Below, one piece after another: positions 31,725 to 43,834 of a stretch of 64,000 nucleotides of DNA. Position 1 is the first letter of the stretch. Each line of letters starts with the position of its first letter. The position numbers were made by a program, and so were the translations under genes. Source of the stretch: Enoplolaimus lenunculus (Eukaryota; Nematoda; Enoplea; Enoplida; Thoracostomopsidae); assembly GCA_030248215.1 (NCBI GenBank), contig JASANG010001881.1:186001-250000 (forward strand), read 5' to 3'. Under the pieces are notes generated by a model. It was not told the DNA's origin, did not search any database, and saw only the letters and a list, made by a program, of their open reading frames with translations.

Positions 31725-32030
31725 TTACTTCAGCACCGTCAATGAACCAACATTAGTCGAAGCGGAGACTTTCGCTTTAGCATCACTTTCAATTTTTTCA
31801 TTCAAAGCCTTCGTAATTGCAGTTTGAAATTTTGCTTCCAATAATTTCTTCGGATTTTTGGTGGCAATTTGACCACGTTGGCCCTTTTTCGGAGCAATTC
31901 CTTTCGACTGGTGATGTTGATTACTTGTTTTTCTATTTGAATTAGCGGTGGTTTTCTTCAACGATTTTGTTTTTATTGACGAAATTGTAGTTTTTTGCTT
32001 ACTTTTAGCTTTTAATTTATGTTGAGCCAT
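31725..32030 (-). CDS. C19orf53/UPF0390-like small basic protein
   Basis: A single uninterrupted frame of 101 residues, very rich in Lys, matches the UPF0390 family (human C19orf53, Leydig cell tumour 10 kDa protein homologue; about 100 residues). Shared features: start MAQ followed by a Lys/Ser/Thr-rich region, the core GIAPKKGQRGQ (human RVIAPKKAR), and a C-terminal helix ITKALNEKIESDAKAKVSAS (human IRKKIEHDVVMKASS). The molecular role of the family is poorly defined. It lies about 540 bp upstream of AIP on the same strand, so the 3' flank of this gene is also the AIP promoter region. The start is the only Met near the family start. Confidence 0.85.
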   Translation of the reverse strand: MAQHKLKAKSKQKTTISSIKTKSLKKTTANSNRKTSNQHHQSKGIAPKKGQRGQIATKNPKKLLEAKFQTAITKALNEKIESDAKAKVSASTNVGSLTVLK

Positions 32031-32632
32031 ATTTATTATTCATTAGCTTTTGGCGTCGATCCAGTAGGACGCAAAGTAAACAGGTAACAGTCATTAACGA
32101 TATCGGACACGGTCACAACTGTTGATGAACCAAGGCTTATACATATGCTAGACGCTTGCTAGAATGCTAAAACAACCATATATACATGCTGTATTTAAAA
32201 ACGCAATTTTCTTGGCAGGTTCCCATTTTAATTCAAGTGATATTCTGTTTCACTAATTCTTCAAACGTATTTAAAAAATCTTTCCGAATAATACGCGTTT
32301 CAAAATCACAAACCTTATCACAATGTTGGCACTCCTTCGTTATAGGGCCAAAAATTAAAAAAACGAAAAAATTGTAAAAATAAATGGTTTGAGAATATAA
32401 ACTGGAAAAATCAATTTTAAGCAACAAATAACAACAACTTTTTCAGTCTATCTGCTATGTTCTTAATAGTATGTGCGCAAAAACCACAGTGGATGAAGCT
32501 ATGCATGTGGTTCTAACATTTTTTTGCTTTCTGCGTAGAATCAAAAATCACTGTCGGTATATGTGCATGTAAGTGTATGTAAAGCAAATGTTGCCATGCC
32601 TGTGCACATATACCGGTATAAGAAGTTGTTGC

Positions 32633-32795
32633 AACGACCGCGTAGTGTAGTGGTAGCATGCTTGGCTCGAGCGCAAGAGAGCCGAGGTTCGATTCCCGGC
32701 TTGGTCACTAACTTTGGGCAAAACTTCAAACGGGGGTCGTGCAGACCGTATAGTACCAACAATCACCTAGCCCAGAAACGTTCAATAACTGGATA
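32633..32795 (+). mobile_element. tRNA-derived SINE
   Basis: The head (32633-32706) has an A box (TAGTGTAGTGGTAGC) and a perfect B box (GGTTCGATTCC), and its ends could pair over 5-6 of 7 acceptor positions. The anticodon arm has a 16-nt loop and the T stem is broken, so it is not a working tRNA. An unrelated tail follows to about 32795. The 3' boundary is uncertain. Confidence 0.6.
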
Positions 32796-33303
32796 GGGTT
32801 ACCTTCAAAGAACTCATGTGGCAAAATCAATCAGGTCCGATAAAAAATAGCTGAAACCCAGTCGACCGGAGGTCTGAACATATGTGACTAGTGCGACAGC
32901 AAAATTTACAAAATGCCATTAATATGTGAATACTATTTATTTACAATTTAAGTTCCGCCAATAACAGAACTACTCCGATAGTCATGGTCGCCCTTTGTTT
33001 GTGAATATGACTTTTGCGCACGAACGAGCAAAACACACATATTGTACATGTGTAAAACCAAAACAGTTGATTTTTGACTATAGCCGGATATTGACCGGAT
33101 ATAACACCCTTGTGTGCAAGTGTTAGAAATTATTTGAGTCGGTCAAAAGTATACATTTGGTTGAATGCTGAGTTGAAATTGGTTGGAAGCTTGGATTTTT
33201 CATTTTTGCTTCAGTGTGAAAAAGTTGAGCTTCTGGACTTTTAAATATTTCCACTTGCAAAAAGAACATTTCGGATATTAAACCGAATCCGGATACATCC
33301 CGC

Positions 33304-33430
33304 CGCACAAACCCTCGATATATATGCTAGTTTACCAAATATCTCCACTTCTTTACCGTGATATATCCCGTCGCACAAACCCTCGATATAAATATGCTAG
33401 TTTACCAAATATCTCCACTTCTTTACCGTG
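33304..33430 (+). repeat. Tandem duplication, about 68-bp unit x 2
   Basis: GCACAAACCCTCGATATA, TATGCTAGTTTACCAAATAT and CTCCACTTCTTTACCGTG occur twice in order, 68 bp apart, with only small differences. A recent simple duplication. Confidence 0.9.
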
Positions 33431-34570
33431 TGCTATACCTAGCTAAGTGATTTCACTAAATCATATAACATAGTGATTGTTCAATTTGTCATATGTGAGT
33501 AGGGACCGTTTTCAGTTAATGTGTCCTCCACGTTTAATAACCTTTAAATGCAAAAATTGTACACCCTTTTCTGAACAACTCTTCTTTTATACCAACATTG
33601 TCTGCGGATTATTTGAAGTATTCTCAGTGGAGGTGAGACCCACGACGCTAACAGAACTCCCTAAAAAGGCATTTTGATTTGTCACAACTCTCACTGTACA
33701 GTGTTTGTTTTTCACATGGTCTCTAGGAAAGGGCTTCTAAAATCTATACTTAAAAGCATGTTGCAAATACGTGTTATGCTAAATATATGTGTGTTTTGTT
33801 TTTCTTCAAATCCATTACTTTTTTAGAAAGGGCGTGGTTTCTGGCACGACATTCATTCTACAGAATCAGGGAAGTACATTCTCAGCATTGTACAAAATTT
33901 CAAGTTTAGGACTACAGTGCTGCTTTGTACCCCTAAAATTTATAGTACTCAAAGCTTTTAATACATGCATATCCGATGCGTGAAGGTTTAAGGTTAAGTC
34001 TTACTTAGAATATACAATAGTTATAACAGATGCATTTTATTACGATTTCGTGTGTGAATCAATTTATTTTGTGTGTAGTTCTTACGGAGGGAGAGGGAGT
34101 AGGGACAAAACGGACACTGTTTGAACAAAGTGTCTGTACAATAAGAGTCGCTTCGGACAGACTGTGTATCGTTAAACAGAGTCCCCTTTCATATGATCTG
34201 TATTAGCACAGCCTCTTGTGACAGAACGAAAACAAAGCATCTATCCTTATAACGTATTGACAAAGTTCTATGTGAGGGTTTTCAGTTGTTTGGTTGGTGT
34301 GCACTGTATGTGGGTGCCTTTTGGCTGTCTCAGCAGAAAATCGACCTCGTTTTCCGGCTTCTGCTTCAGTAAAACTTTTGCCAGAGGCTTCGGCAATTTC
34401 GGTAGTGAAATTTTGCATAGTTCCACAACATTAATCTATTTGGCGTGTTTATGCAAAAAGGTGCTCCATATTCTTTTAGGAGTATATGGAAGTATCATCA
34501 TGTTCCAAGGATATTTCGGCTTAGGGTTTTTTAGGCTCCTTCAACCTAAAGTTCACGTTAAAGTAAAAAT
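33431..34570. other. Unique stretch, no convincing gene
   Basis: Open frames here are interrupted and of low coding quality. A short minus-strand frame near 34203-34430 (NFTTEIAEASGKSFTEAEAG) is the most protein-like piece, but it is unsupported. Confidence 0.3.
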
Positions 34571-34579
34571 GGCTCATGC

Positions 34580-34802
34580 ATCGGAAGTTTTAAAATTTTG
34601 GTTCAATTTCGTAATTTATATTTCATTTCGAGCAATTACAGCATATCTGTAACAAAAAATTGCGAGATATATACGAGATTTATTATAACTAGGTTTGAAA
34701 AACAAAAATAACAGAATGTTGTTATTTCTATAACGGGAACGAAAACAAAAAAGGACACAGATTTTTACTGCAAACGGACACGGATTTCCGGTTGCATCCT
34801 GA
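34580..34802. mobile_element. Family N repeat
   Basis: AATTACAGCATATCTGTAAC, TGTTATTTCTATAACGGG, GGACACGGATTTCCGGTTGC. Confidence 0.6.
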
Positions 34803-35330
34803 AAATATATAACCTAACAGGTACAATTTGACGTGACGCGTCTATGATTTGCGAACTATAAAGACAGTCACTGTCTGTACTGCAATATCATATGACGTTC
34901 GAAATACTGTCTGTCAGTATTATGCCGGGCCTACAATAAAAAGTGACACGGTGGTGAAAAATTTCCAGCCATTCCGACTAAAGGAATGAACGAATTTATA
35001 AAAATTATTCTATTTCAGTTTTTAAACTGAAATTTTAAATTATTCGATAAACTTACTACAAGACAAACTGTCCAATACATTCATTTTCAATTCGCGACAG
35101 TGTATTCATGAATTGTGAAACACAGCAAGCAGGAATTGGACTATTTTAAACTTTGTAATTTCAAAAGCAGGTTTTAATAGATATTCTTAAAGTTTAATTA
35201 CCCGGAATGGATTTTTAGCTTAGTGCACGTAAACAAGAGGAATAGAATCGCGTTTATGCGTAGTCTGAAATTTAATTAAATTGTAGATCCGTATACAAAA
35301 TTTGACTTTATATGCAATAAATGTTTCATA

Positions 35331-35582
35331 CACTGTAAATTTCAGTGAGTTGATTTTAACTCAGTATGAAATGAGTCACGCAGTCTGAGTAAGGACTATC
35401 GGAACTCAGATTTTGAACCTGATTCAATTCATTCTGAGTTAATTAATCAACCGACCCAAAGTCAACTAAACTCAGAATAAGAATCAACTCAACTCAGAGT
35501 GAGTTAATGCTTACTGATATTAATTCAGAAATAACCAACTCGCTAGCTGAATTGATTAATCAACTCATTGAAATTTACAGTG
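35331..35582. mobile_element. Family D MITE, complete, TA-flanked
   Basis: TA-CACTGTAAATTTCAGTG and TTGAAATTTACAGTG-TA; palindromic arrangement of ACTCA words. Confidence 0.85.
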
Positions 35583-35989
35583 TAGCTTCAAGGAATTGAA
35601 ATATTTGCAGAAACATCCAATTCGTGTTGAGCAGGGTACATTTTAGTTTAATACTAGTTTACAAATCGACGATAGCCAATAGCGGCCATACTCTCAGCCT
35701 GAATTGTGCAAACTAGCGAATCAACTGCAGTTGAATTGAAGTTTAGTTGAAAAAGTTACGGTACCTAAACCAGCCTAAATGCACTTTAAAATGTCATATA
35801 AATACTAAAACTTGATATTTGAAGTAGCTGTACTTATAAATGTATTCAAAGAAGATTGAAAAATTCTGTCTCAAACAGTAATGTATAACCTATACCCAGC
35901 ATTCCATTTTGTTTAACACATCCATTATCTATTTTTTACTTTTTAGTGCAAATTGCCTTGTCCTGCACAAATCTTGTGATATTTACAAC

Positions 35990-36200
35990 AATTTTCGAAT
36001 ATCATATGATATTTGTGTAACTGCCGCGTTGCATCATGTGACATTATGCCCGCAACGATGATTATTTGAGATCACTGATTTGTGAGCTAATGTCATGTGA
36101 CATTCACATTTTGTTGTCATACCCGCTATATATCGCACAAAATTTTATGTCGACGTCGAATCAACATGGATTAAACTTTTCCGGGTTGCCCCGGTTAACG
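35990..36200. mobile_element. Family O element, right part
   Basis: AATATCATATGATATTTGTG repeats and the end CGAATCAACATGGATTAAAC, CCGGGTTGCCCCGGTTAACG. Confidence 0.55.
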
Positions 36201-36245
36201 TTAACTCCAAATAAATCTGAAATATGTACGTTGTCCACTAAATAA

Positions 36246-36593
36246 TATCAAGAGTGGATGATAACTCTTTATAACAAGAGTGTGCGACTGGGTACATTCT
36301 GTGTATTAAAGAATGTACCCGGCACGCGCTGCGTTTTTTGCCTACACCCCTTGTTTAGGGAGGGGGGTCTGTATGCAGTTTTATATCATAGTAATGCTAG
36401 GAGCAAATTGTAACCCCCCTTGTTTAAGGGGGAAAGGTGTACTGAAGCCTATTTAATCTTTTGCTTAAACCCCCCTGATTGAGGGCGTCGAACAAAAATG
36501 CAACGCGTGCTGGTACATTCTTTAATACACAGAATGTACCCAGTTGCACACTCTTGTTTTTATAAAGAGTGATTATCCACTCTTGATAATATC
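36246..36593. mobile_element. Family M element, complete palindrome
   Basis: Left TATCAAGAGTGGATGATAAC, right GTGATTATCCACTCTTGATA; inner arms ATTCTGTGTATTAAAGAATG and ATTCTTTAATACACAGAATG; a CCCCTTGTTTAGGG/CCCTGATTGAGGG loop. Confidence 0.75.
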
Positions 36594-37005
36594 GAGTATT
36601 TTTGAAGATATAGGTATATTTTCCCAATATAGAACATTTTGAAATGGTCGCCCGTTTATTGGCAACCAAATCGCTGTTCGACTCAAACTAAAGACTGCCG
36701 CAAACTATTAATCAACAAAGGCAAAACGGCTGTGAACTGATACTGTTTATGTATTTACGTCAAATTTGTGCTTGAATTTACGTAGATTTTGTTGCATTTG
36801 ACTGTATTTTTGTCAGCTTTTACCTTAGAAAACTAATTATTAGGTTGCTAATCAGTGTAAAGTTTGCCTTGAGCGTTTCGATTACTGCTGTATATTAATA
36901 ATAAACAGCTCAATTTGTAAGCTAATTTTTCACCCAATTGATTTTTCTCGTTTTTTCGATGCTATGAATAGCTTCTATTTTCCAATCATGTCAATTGCGC
37001 TCTGA

Positions 37006-37194
37006 GCCCATGTACAGTAGCATAAGTAAGCATATTCCTAAGCCTAAGCCTAAGCCTAAGCTTATGGATGAGCCTATTCTTAAGCCTAAGCCTAAGCCTA
37101 AACCGTAGCCTAAACAAAAAATTAGTCTAAAGTTGAAACTGACTCTATTATAGCCTCTCCGGAAACCGATCCGGCCCTGCTCTATACATGGGCC
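37006..37194. mobile_element. GGCC-C MITE
   Basis: GCCCATGTACAGTAG and CTCTATACATGGGCC ends; GCCTAA core with CTTATGGATGAGCC spacer. Confidence 0.75.
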
Positions 37195-37266
37195 GCTCTC
37201 TGTTGTTGTTTAAAGTAAAAGATATAACTTTCATAATACCGTTCTAATTTGTTATCAATTTAGCAA

Positions 37267-37494
37267 TTATTTTAATATAAAAGAATAAAGAATGAGTTTT
37301 ACACTTCCACGAGATGTCTTAGTATAAATACGGCGTATGTGGCTTATAATTTGAAGTCGTCTTATATTTTGCCATGTCTTTACGCTTCGGAACTGCACTT
37401 TCCGCGGTAAACTTGCTGTAAACGGTTCGGCACGTTTACTGGGTTTTTCTTGTAATAATTTACCCGGTACATAATTGTAAAATACAATACACAC
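37267..37494 (-). other. Weak coding-like ORF, 75 codons
   Basis: The minus-strand frame contains KLLQEKPSKRAEPFTASLPR and KTWQNIRRLQIISHIRRIYT, which is protein-like and basic, in sequence unlike the surrounding MITEs. There are no clear splice sites or family match; it may be chance. Confidence 0.2.
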
Positions 37495-37559
37495 CAGGTT
37501 TATTCACCGCACATTATTGGAGGTCGGTATAAACGTTCCTGGTTCAAATTGCACCTTGT

Positions 37560-38110
37560 CCCTTTTGTTTAAAATTTGAACTGGTTTATTTGAATTAAAA
37601 TACACATTTCTGGTCATATCAAACTTTGTAGGCTTCGCAATTAAAATTTGAAACAACGGTCAACTGGTTTATTAAATTCAGTTTTCTGGCAAAACATATG
37701 ATTTTGGCGAAAAGCCTTGTTGTTACTTTGTAAATAGCGATATTCTTAGCCAAAATTCGGCTGTTTTGTTAAAATATTTGCACTAATATAAGCCACCTAC
37801 AACAGATTTATAATTTTAAGAAATCCCAAAAAATATGTTATTAATTAAGATTAAAAGATAAATTTATGGTTTCAAATGTTCGTATTTTAATGAACATTTT
37901 TTTGGTTTTGGTTCAAAAATATATTACAGTAGCCTATCAGGCAACAGTACAATTCTAGCCAAATGTTCGGGCGTATTCGGTTCTGAAATTATCATCACAC
38001 ATTTTTATAAAAGTTGGAGGCGTTCATTGCACTTATCTGCCGCATGAAGACAATTTTCATTGTAGTTTTAGTTACGACAAGATTTCGCAAAAAAGTAACT
38101 GAAACAATCA
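37560..38110. other. Unique AT-rich stretch
   Basis: No repeat or gene recognised. Confidence 0.4.
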
Positions 38111-38112
38111 TT

Positions 38113-38394
38113 GGCCCAAGTAATGATCAGGGGGAACGTTTTTCTGTGTGACTGCAATAGAGTAAGCTTAAGCTTTAGACTAATTTTGTTGCTTGGCTTA
38201 AACTTAGGCTTAATAGGCTTTGGCTTAGGTATAACCTCATTCGTACGCTTTGGCTTAGGTATAACCTCAGTCGTACGCTTTGGCTCAGGCTTAGGCTCAG
38301 GCTTAGACTCAGGCTTAGGCTTAGGCTTGAAGGCTTTGGAATATGCATATAATACTGTTACGCCACCTGTTGCGTACATTGGCCCTTTCTTTTG
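38113..38394. mobile_element. GGCC-A MITE, long core
   Basis: GGCCCAAGTAATGATCAGGG and TTGCGTACATTGGCC; the core includes two direct copies of a ~32-bp block containing TTAGGTATAACCTCA (near 38227 and 38259). Confidence 0.8.
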
Positions 38395-39444
38395 ACAACA
38401 AATTACCTTTAATATTTATTTTACTTAAATTAGCATGTTTCACATTGTTCGATATTTAGCTTTCTCCGCTGCTGTATGATGTGAATACGTCACCTCTATG
38501 ATAGTTTGCATCTTTATGACGTATGACACTTTGTCCCATTATGGCATTTTGGCCCCACAAAATTAGTCCTTCGTTTGCAGCTGTATTTTTGCTTCCGTTC
38601 GCATCTTGTTTTTTGTTCGGTTGAAAATTTGGAAATTTTTCTCAATAAGATGGTTATTTGAATAGTTAGTTGCTCATAGTACACTCTATGCTGGAAAAGA
38701 TATTAAGAACTCTTGGTCATGAGTAAACAAAGACGATTTGAGCTCTACATTATCCCATGTTGCGTATTCAGTATTTTAACTAAATTCAATATACTTTTTA
38801 ATTAGCAAAAATGTGAATATTTGGTGTGGGTGAATTTAATTTTATGAAACACTGAAACAGGAAAAGTTTACGAATTTAGGAACAAAAAAGTTTTGCTTAA
38901 AAGTCAAAGATTTCAAAATACAATTTCTACCCTGATTGGCAGCGAAAACTTCGCGTCGAATTTGTGACAGTTTTTGTTCCGGGCGGCAAAATGCTTAAAG
39001 ATTTAACAAAAAATTATAAAAAATATACTCAAAGCTGTTAATTCTTGTATATCCGGTGCGTGTAGGTTTGACGTGAATACTTAGCTAAACAAAATTAGGG
39101 CTGTATTTTAAATTTTTACTATTTTGTAAGCCCATCTGTAATTAAATGATTTTTTCGCTGTCTGCTTTCGCTTGAAAGATGTTTTTTTGATTAATCTACT
39201 GAACTGCTATTGATTCTTTGTTCCTACGCAAAAATATTAAAAAGGCATATTATATTTCGCTGAAGAAACGTACAATAGTATTAAAGGTACAAAATATATC
39301 ACAGAGACACGAGTGTAAGCCAGATTTCGTCTTCTGGGCCTATAGAATTTAAACTTCAAACTAAAATTTTTTAATATTCTACAGATATTTTCGACCAACT
39401 TTAAAATGACCATCAAGAAACACTGAGAACATCCGGTAATTTCA
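38395..39444. other. Unique AT-rich stretch
   Basis: No gene recognised; 38669-38690 (AGTTGCTCATAGTACACTC) resembles a family I end. Confidence 0.35.
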
Positions 39445-39660
39445 CACTGTAAAAAATGGCGAGTCAAATCGAATCTCTCGGAAATAGGCTTTTCCTGACT
39501 ACACAAACTGAGTCAGAATTCGACTCCGCCAGAGTCAAACATGCTACTCAGTGAATCGAATTTGACTCGGATGGAGAAGTCGAATTTGACTCAGTTTGTG
39601 TAGTCAGGAAGAGCCTATTGTCGAGAGAGTCAATTTCACTCACCATTTTTTGCATTGCAG
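39445..39660. mobile_element. CACTGTAAAAAATGG MITE (family E)
   Basis: Left CACTGTAAAAAATGGCGAG, right CTCACCATTTTTTGCA; long inner arms AGGCTTTTCCTGACTACAC and GTGTAGTCAGGAAGAGCCTA around GAGTCGAATTTGACTC words. Confidence 0.8.
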
Positions 39661-39672
39661 GACGAAAATGTA

Positions 39673-39814
39673 GGCCCTTGTATAGAAAGAATCCGTTCGT
39701 TTTCCGGAGGAGCTGTAACAGAATCAGTTTAAGCGATAGACTAATTGTTTTGCTTAGGCTTAGGTTTAGGAATATGCTTGTACAACTGTTCCAGCCCTGT
39801 TCTATTCATGGGCG
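39673..39814. mobile_element. GGCC-C MITE, 13 bp after a family E element
   Basis: GGCCCTTGTATAGAAAG and CTATTCATGGGCG; flanks aaaatgta/gaaatgta match 7/8. Confidence 0.8.
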
Positions 39815-39822
39815 GAAATGTA

Positions 39823-40490
39823 CATCGATTTTGTTACCGACAACTGAAAAACATATCCGGTTATTAATACATCACATACTCAAAATGAATTGAGTATACT
39901 CATTGTTTTATCGATTTGACCATAAAGGAACATTTTAAAAATATAAGTTTGAAAACTGCAAAATTTTAAACGTTGCTGTTTTCTGAGAAACCATAATGTT
40001 TGTTATTCGTGTTATTAATCAGTAAAGAATGTTTTTCAGTCATTTCATTGTTTAATTTCTTAATCCAAAAATTACTAAAACTTGAATGAGAAATTGAGTC
40101 AAAATATTTTTGTTACATTGCGTTATGGTTAATTAAATTTTTTCGGAACACTGATAAAATTATTGAAATTTCAAGAATTTTAACCTATTTGCTATTATAA
40201 GTTTGTAAGCGGCTTTATTGAGTTTAAGAATCCCGTTTAACAGCTGAATTCTGTTTTCGTTAATTTTAATTTCTGAAGTTTGATTCGTAAAATTTGCACA
40301 TTAATTTAATGCTTCAATTAACTAAAAGTTCGTCCCAAAATAGGTCGAATTCAAGCATTATTCAGCTGAGGTTATATTCTTTTTCTACACTAAAAATGCC
40401 GTAGTTGCATTCGTTTTTTTCAAGAAATACATTCATAGATTTCTAGTAAATTTTCAAATTGTAATCATATTAGATATTAATTTAGAAGTA
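39823..40490. other. Unique AT-rich stretch
   Basis: Nothing recognised. Confidence 0.4.
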
Positions 40491-40492
40491 AA

Positions 40493-40764
40493 GCCGTATT
40501 CACACGTGCAAATTTTTGTTGCGAGAACTTGCAACTACAACTTGCACTTGCAAGTTTTGTCCAAAATCCCGTTCGAAAAACTTGCAGCTGCAAATAATTC
40601 ATTAAAAATCTTAGTTAGGAATTTAACTCAAATGTGTGAATAACCATGCAAGTTCACTCGATTTATTGCAGCCGCTTTCTCATTGGCTGATTAAAAATGC
40701 AAGTTCTGCATGCAGTTTGCAGCTGCAAATTCTCGCAACAAAAACTTGCACGTGTGAATAGGGC
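40493..40764. mobile_element. Family H MITE, complete
   Basis: GCCGTATTCACACGTGCAA and TTGCACGTGTGAATAGGGC with the full CTTGCAGCTGCAA interior. Confidence 0.85.
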
Positions 40765-41094
40765 TTATGTGTCTGGATAAAGCGATTTTCACACATTTGT
40801 TCTACGTTGTCTTTGAAACAGCTCAAAACATGCGTTTTTGTTGAATGTTTTCAGCTAAAAAACAACAAGTTTAAGTTCACATTTCAAGGTTTTTCCGCAA
40901 AAAAATTATAGTTGACAGTGACGGGCGTTAAAATTAAATTAACGCCATATGTTTAGTATCATAGCGGCTTCGCTTTTGCATAGTAAATCGATAATGTTCT
41001 ATAGTTAAAATGGTGTATAGTAAATTTTAAATGTAATAGTTTTAATTGGCAAATGTTGTGTTTTGCTTCAATTTTACAACAGTTATACTTCTGG

Positions 41095-41292
41095 ATCGGT
41101 ACCATGACCATTACTCGCCAGACAACTTATCGACCGACAGTTTGTAACTCTGGTTTATGCGACAATTAGTTCGCTGGTCAGCTTTAGGTTTTATCTTAAA
41201 TTTTTGGCGTCAGGCTTAGGTTTAGGGTTAGACATCTTTCAGATATAACAGGTTGTTGTGCGATGAATTGTTATTCGTCCGTTTGGGACATG
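41095..41292. mobile_element. Family J MITE with short TTAGG core
   Basis: CATTACTCGCCAGACAACTT and GTTGTGCGATGAATTGTTAT; core CAGGCTTAGGTTTAGGG. Confidence 0.5.
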
Positions 41293-41356
41293 CATTCTCA
41301 AATGTATGTAGCTTGTAGAACCTAAAGGTCTCGAGAAAAATTGATATAAACCAACG

Positions 41357-41767
41357 GGCCAATGTTATTATTAGGGCCGTGCCAATAGATTAAGCGTATT
41401 CCTAAGCCTAAGCCTAGTGCCAGTAGATTAAGCGTATTCCTAAGCCTAAGCCTGGTGCCAGTAGATTAAGCGTATTCCTAAGCCTAAGCCTAGTGCCAGT
41501 AGATTAAGCGAATTCCTAAGCCTAAGCCTAGTGCCAGTAGATTAAGCGTATTCCTAAGCCTAAGCCTGGTGCCAGTAGATTAAGCGTAGTCCTAAGCTTA
41601 AGCCTAGTGCCAGTAGATTAAGCGTATTCCTAAGCCTAAGCCTAAGGCTAAGCGTTGCACAAGTGTGTTCCTAAACCTAAGCCAAGCAAAAAATGTAATC
41701 TAGAATCTAAACCTGCTGTTTTATAGACCCACCAGAAACCTGGACGTCCCTAAAAGTAACACGGGCC
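41357..41767. mobile_element. GGCC-B MITE expanded by an internal tandem array
   Basis: GGCCAATGTTATTATTAGGG and AAAAGTAACACGGGCC ends; flanks aaccaacg/aaccagcg match 7/8. More than twice the usual length because of a 38-bp tandem array. Confidence 0.85.
41379..41644 (+). repeat. Minisatellite, 38-bp unit x 7, inside a GGCC-B element
   Basis: Seven units start at 41379 and then every 38 bp. Each joins GTGCCAGTAGATTAAGCG to TATTCCTAAGCCTAAGCC, so the unit is made of the element's own subterminal sequence plus two telomere-like hexamers. Confidence 0.92.
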
Positions 41768-41937
41768 AACCAGCGAATGACGACTTTTGAAATTTGACAC
41801 ATTTTTAATATTTGATTTTTTCCGTTGCTACTGTACAAACGGTCCACCACGCAGCTGAGGCTTTACTTGGCAGTGTAAGAAGGAAATGACTTATTACTAA
41901 CTGGTAATAGATGCTAATCACAGTTAACCCTTTCTCA

Positions 41938-42131
41938 CATGCATATTTTCAATTTTATATAAGATGCACTTTCAAGGTAAAATTCTATCCCCAGTCTCTC
42001 GTGTGGGAGGCGTTTACGATGACCACTGAGCTATAGGAGCTTGACGCTCGAGCCCGATGGGGCTCTCACGTCTTGTAGAGATTTTGCACTACACATATAT
42101 GTTAGAATTGTTAAACACTGCTCACAGTGTA
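41938..42131 (-). mobile_element. TTAA/tRNA-like element (family I), reverse, one end lost
   Basis: TTAA then CCCTTTCTCACATGC; reverse tRNA-like body CACTGAGCTATAGGAGCTTG; the other terminus is missing. Confidence 0.75.
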
Positions 42132-42433
42132 AGGTATAGAATACGCAAGAATTTCAAAGATACGATGAAAAGTTGGAAGTAGGGGGCAACGGGCTCCGAG
42201 GGGGCCCAAAGAATCAACTTTGGCAGGGCTGAATTTGCAACCCAACTGGACAGACATCTTTATGTTGGGTAAATGTCGAGTAGAAACAGTTGGAAGATGA
42301 AATGCTCTCGGTGTTGAAAGTTTTAGCTCAAAATTATAATTGAAATATTGTTGCAGACTGTGAATATTATCAAGATTTATCATTCATCGAATTTTTTCAG
42401 TCAATCACTTATTAAATTCAGTTTAAAACTGCA

Positions 42434-42874
42434 CTGCAGTGACCCGAATAAAGGGGGTTAATAAAAAGGGGTGCATTTTGAGTCCCAATCAATAGGAGTC
42501 CGTATCCCTAATAAGCGTCTGTAAGCGGATAGATTCCCTAAACCCTATTAATTATAATCCGTAAATGTCTATTATACCTTATTGTAGTGCATAAATGACT
42601 CCAGGGTCAAATAAAGTTGAGTTTGAAACTTAATGCCTTCTCAGTTTTGAAAGTGCATCCCAACGTATAAAGCTTGCATTACCGCTCAAGCTTTTGATAC
42701 AAGACAAATAAACGTTAATTCAACAAATAGTTGCAATACTGTATATTTAACTGTAACGACGGGCAGCGGAGGGCTGGTTAAAAATAAACAACAGTTCGTA
42801 ATCGAATAACAGGCGGGGTTGACTCTGGAGAGGCCAAATAAATGTCAGTCCCCCTCTTATTCGTGTCACTACAG
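42434..42874. mobile_element. Family G MITE, complete
   Basis: CTGCAGTGACCCGAATAAAG to CTTATTCGTGTCACTACAG. Confidence 0.85.
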
Positions 42875-43289
42875 TTTTTTTGTAAAAGTTTTCAGAAAAT
42901 AGATTAGTTGCACAAAAACGGTGAAAATTATCATAAAAAATTGTCAAAATTCTGTTAATTTTTGTGTTATATAACTTGTATTTTCGTGAAACAGCTGGAA
43001 CACTGCTTTTGTTGCTTGGGGCCACATGTGGCCAATAAAGATAATTCCTTATGAAACGATGCGGGATTAAGCGACCATAGGCGTCTGACTTTAACCAGGT
43101 GAATAGTTACTTTGACCGAAAGGGGGTTATCAACCAGAAAAAGGGGTCAAAATATGAAGAAAAACTTGGATTGTGAAAGACCCGGCCTCCCCCCACTTGG
43201 AAAAACGACAGAAAGACAGGCAATTTATATTTCTTTCCTTATTTGTTTCTAAGGTTACCGGTAATTTGTGTAAAATTCATGCATCGGTA

Positions 43290-43534
43290 CACTGTCGATT
43301 TCGAAGAGTTATCAACTCAGAGAAAGAATTAGATATTTTTGCTTGTTTCTGAGTCAGTAACAGAAAACATTAACTTACTCTGAGATGATTTAATTGTGGG
43401 TTAGTTGATTAAAACCTCAGAATGAGTCAAATCAATTCAGAGTTCTGAGTGCTGAAACACCTAATTCAGAGCTCAGACCCATGAGTAGATTTAACTCATT
43501 CTGAGTTGAAATCAACTCACTGAAATTTACAGTG
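43290..43534. mobile_element. Family D MITE
   Basis: CACTGTCGATTTCGAAGAG (degraded) and CACTGAAATTTACAGTG-TA. Confidence 0.75.
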
Positions 43535-43834
43535 TATGCTAATCGTATACTTTATACAACTGTGTTTGTAAGAAACTGCAGCTGCATTGAACTTTAATGA
43601 CGTGGTCACTGAATTGCGTCATATATGGTTGAATAACACACGGATTTGATTTGAAATAATTTTTGTTCTGAGTTTGAGTAACATTTTAAAATGAACAACT
43701 TCTGATTATTTGAGGCAAAAGTCACGTTTATATTTTACAGACAGTAATTGCCAATTTTTAATATCATGTGAAATTAATATATATTTAATTTTATATGATA
43801 GTTTATTATAAATACTACAAATTAGCAATTACCA

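Noticed and set aside
32633-32706. A functional tRNA gene
   Set aside because: A and B boxes are good, but the anticodon loop is 16 nt and the T stem does not pair; it fits a tRNA-derived SINE head better.
39237-39506. 89-codon minus-strand ORF
   Set aside because: Partly within the family E MITE and otherwise AT-driven; no splice or family support.
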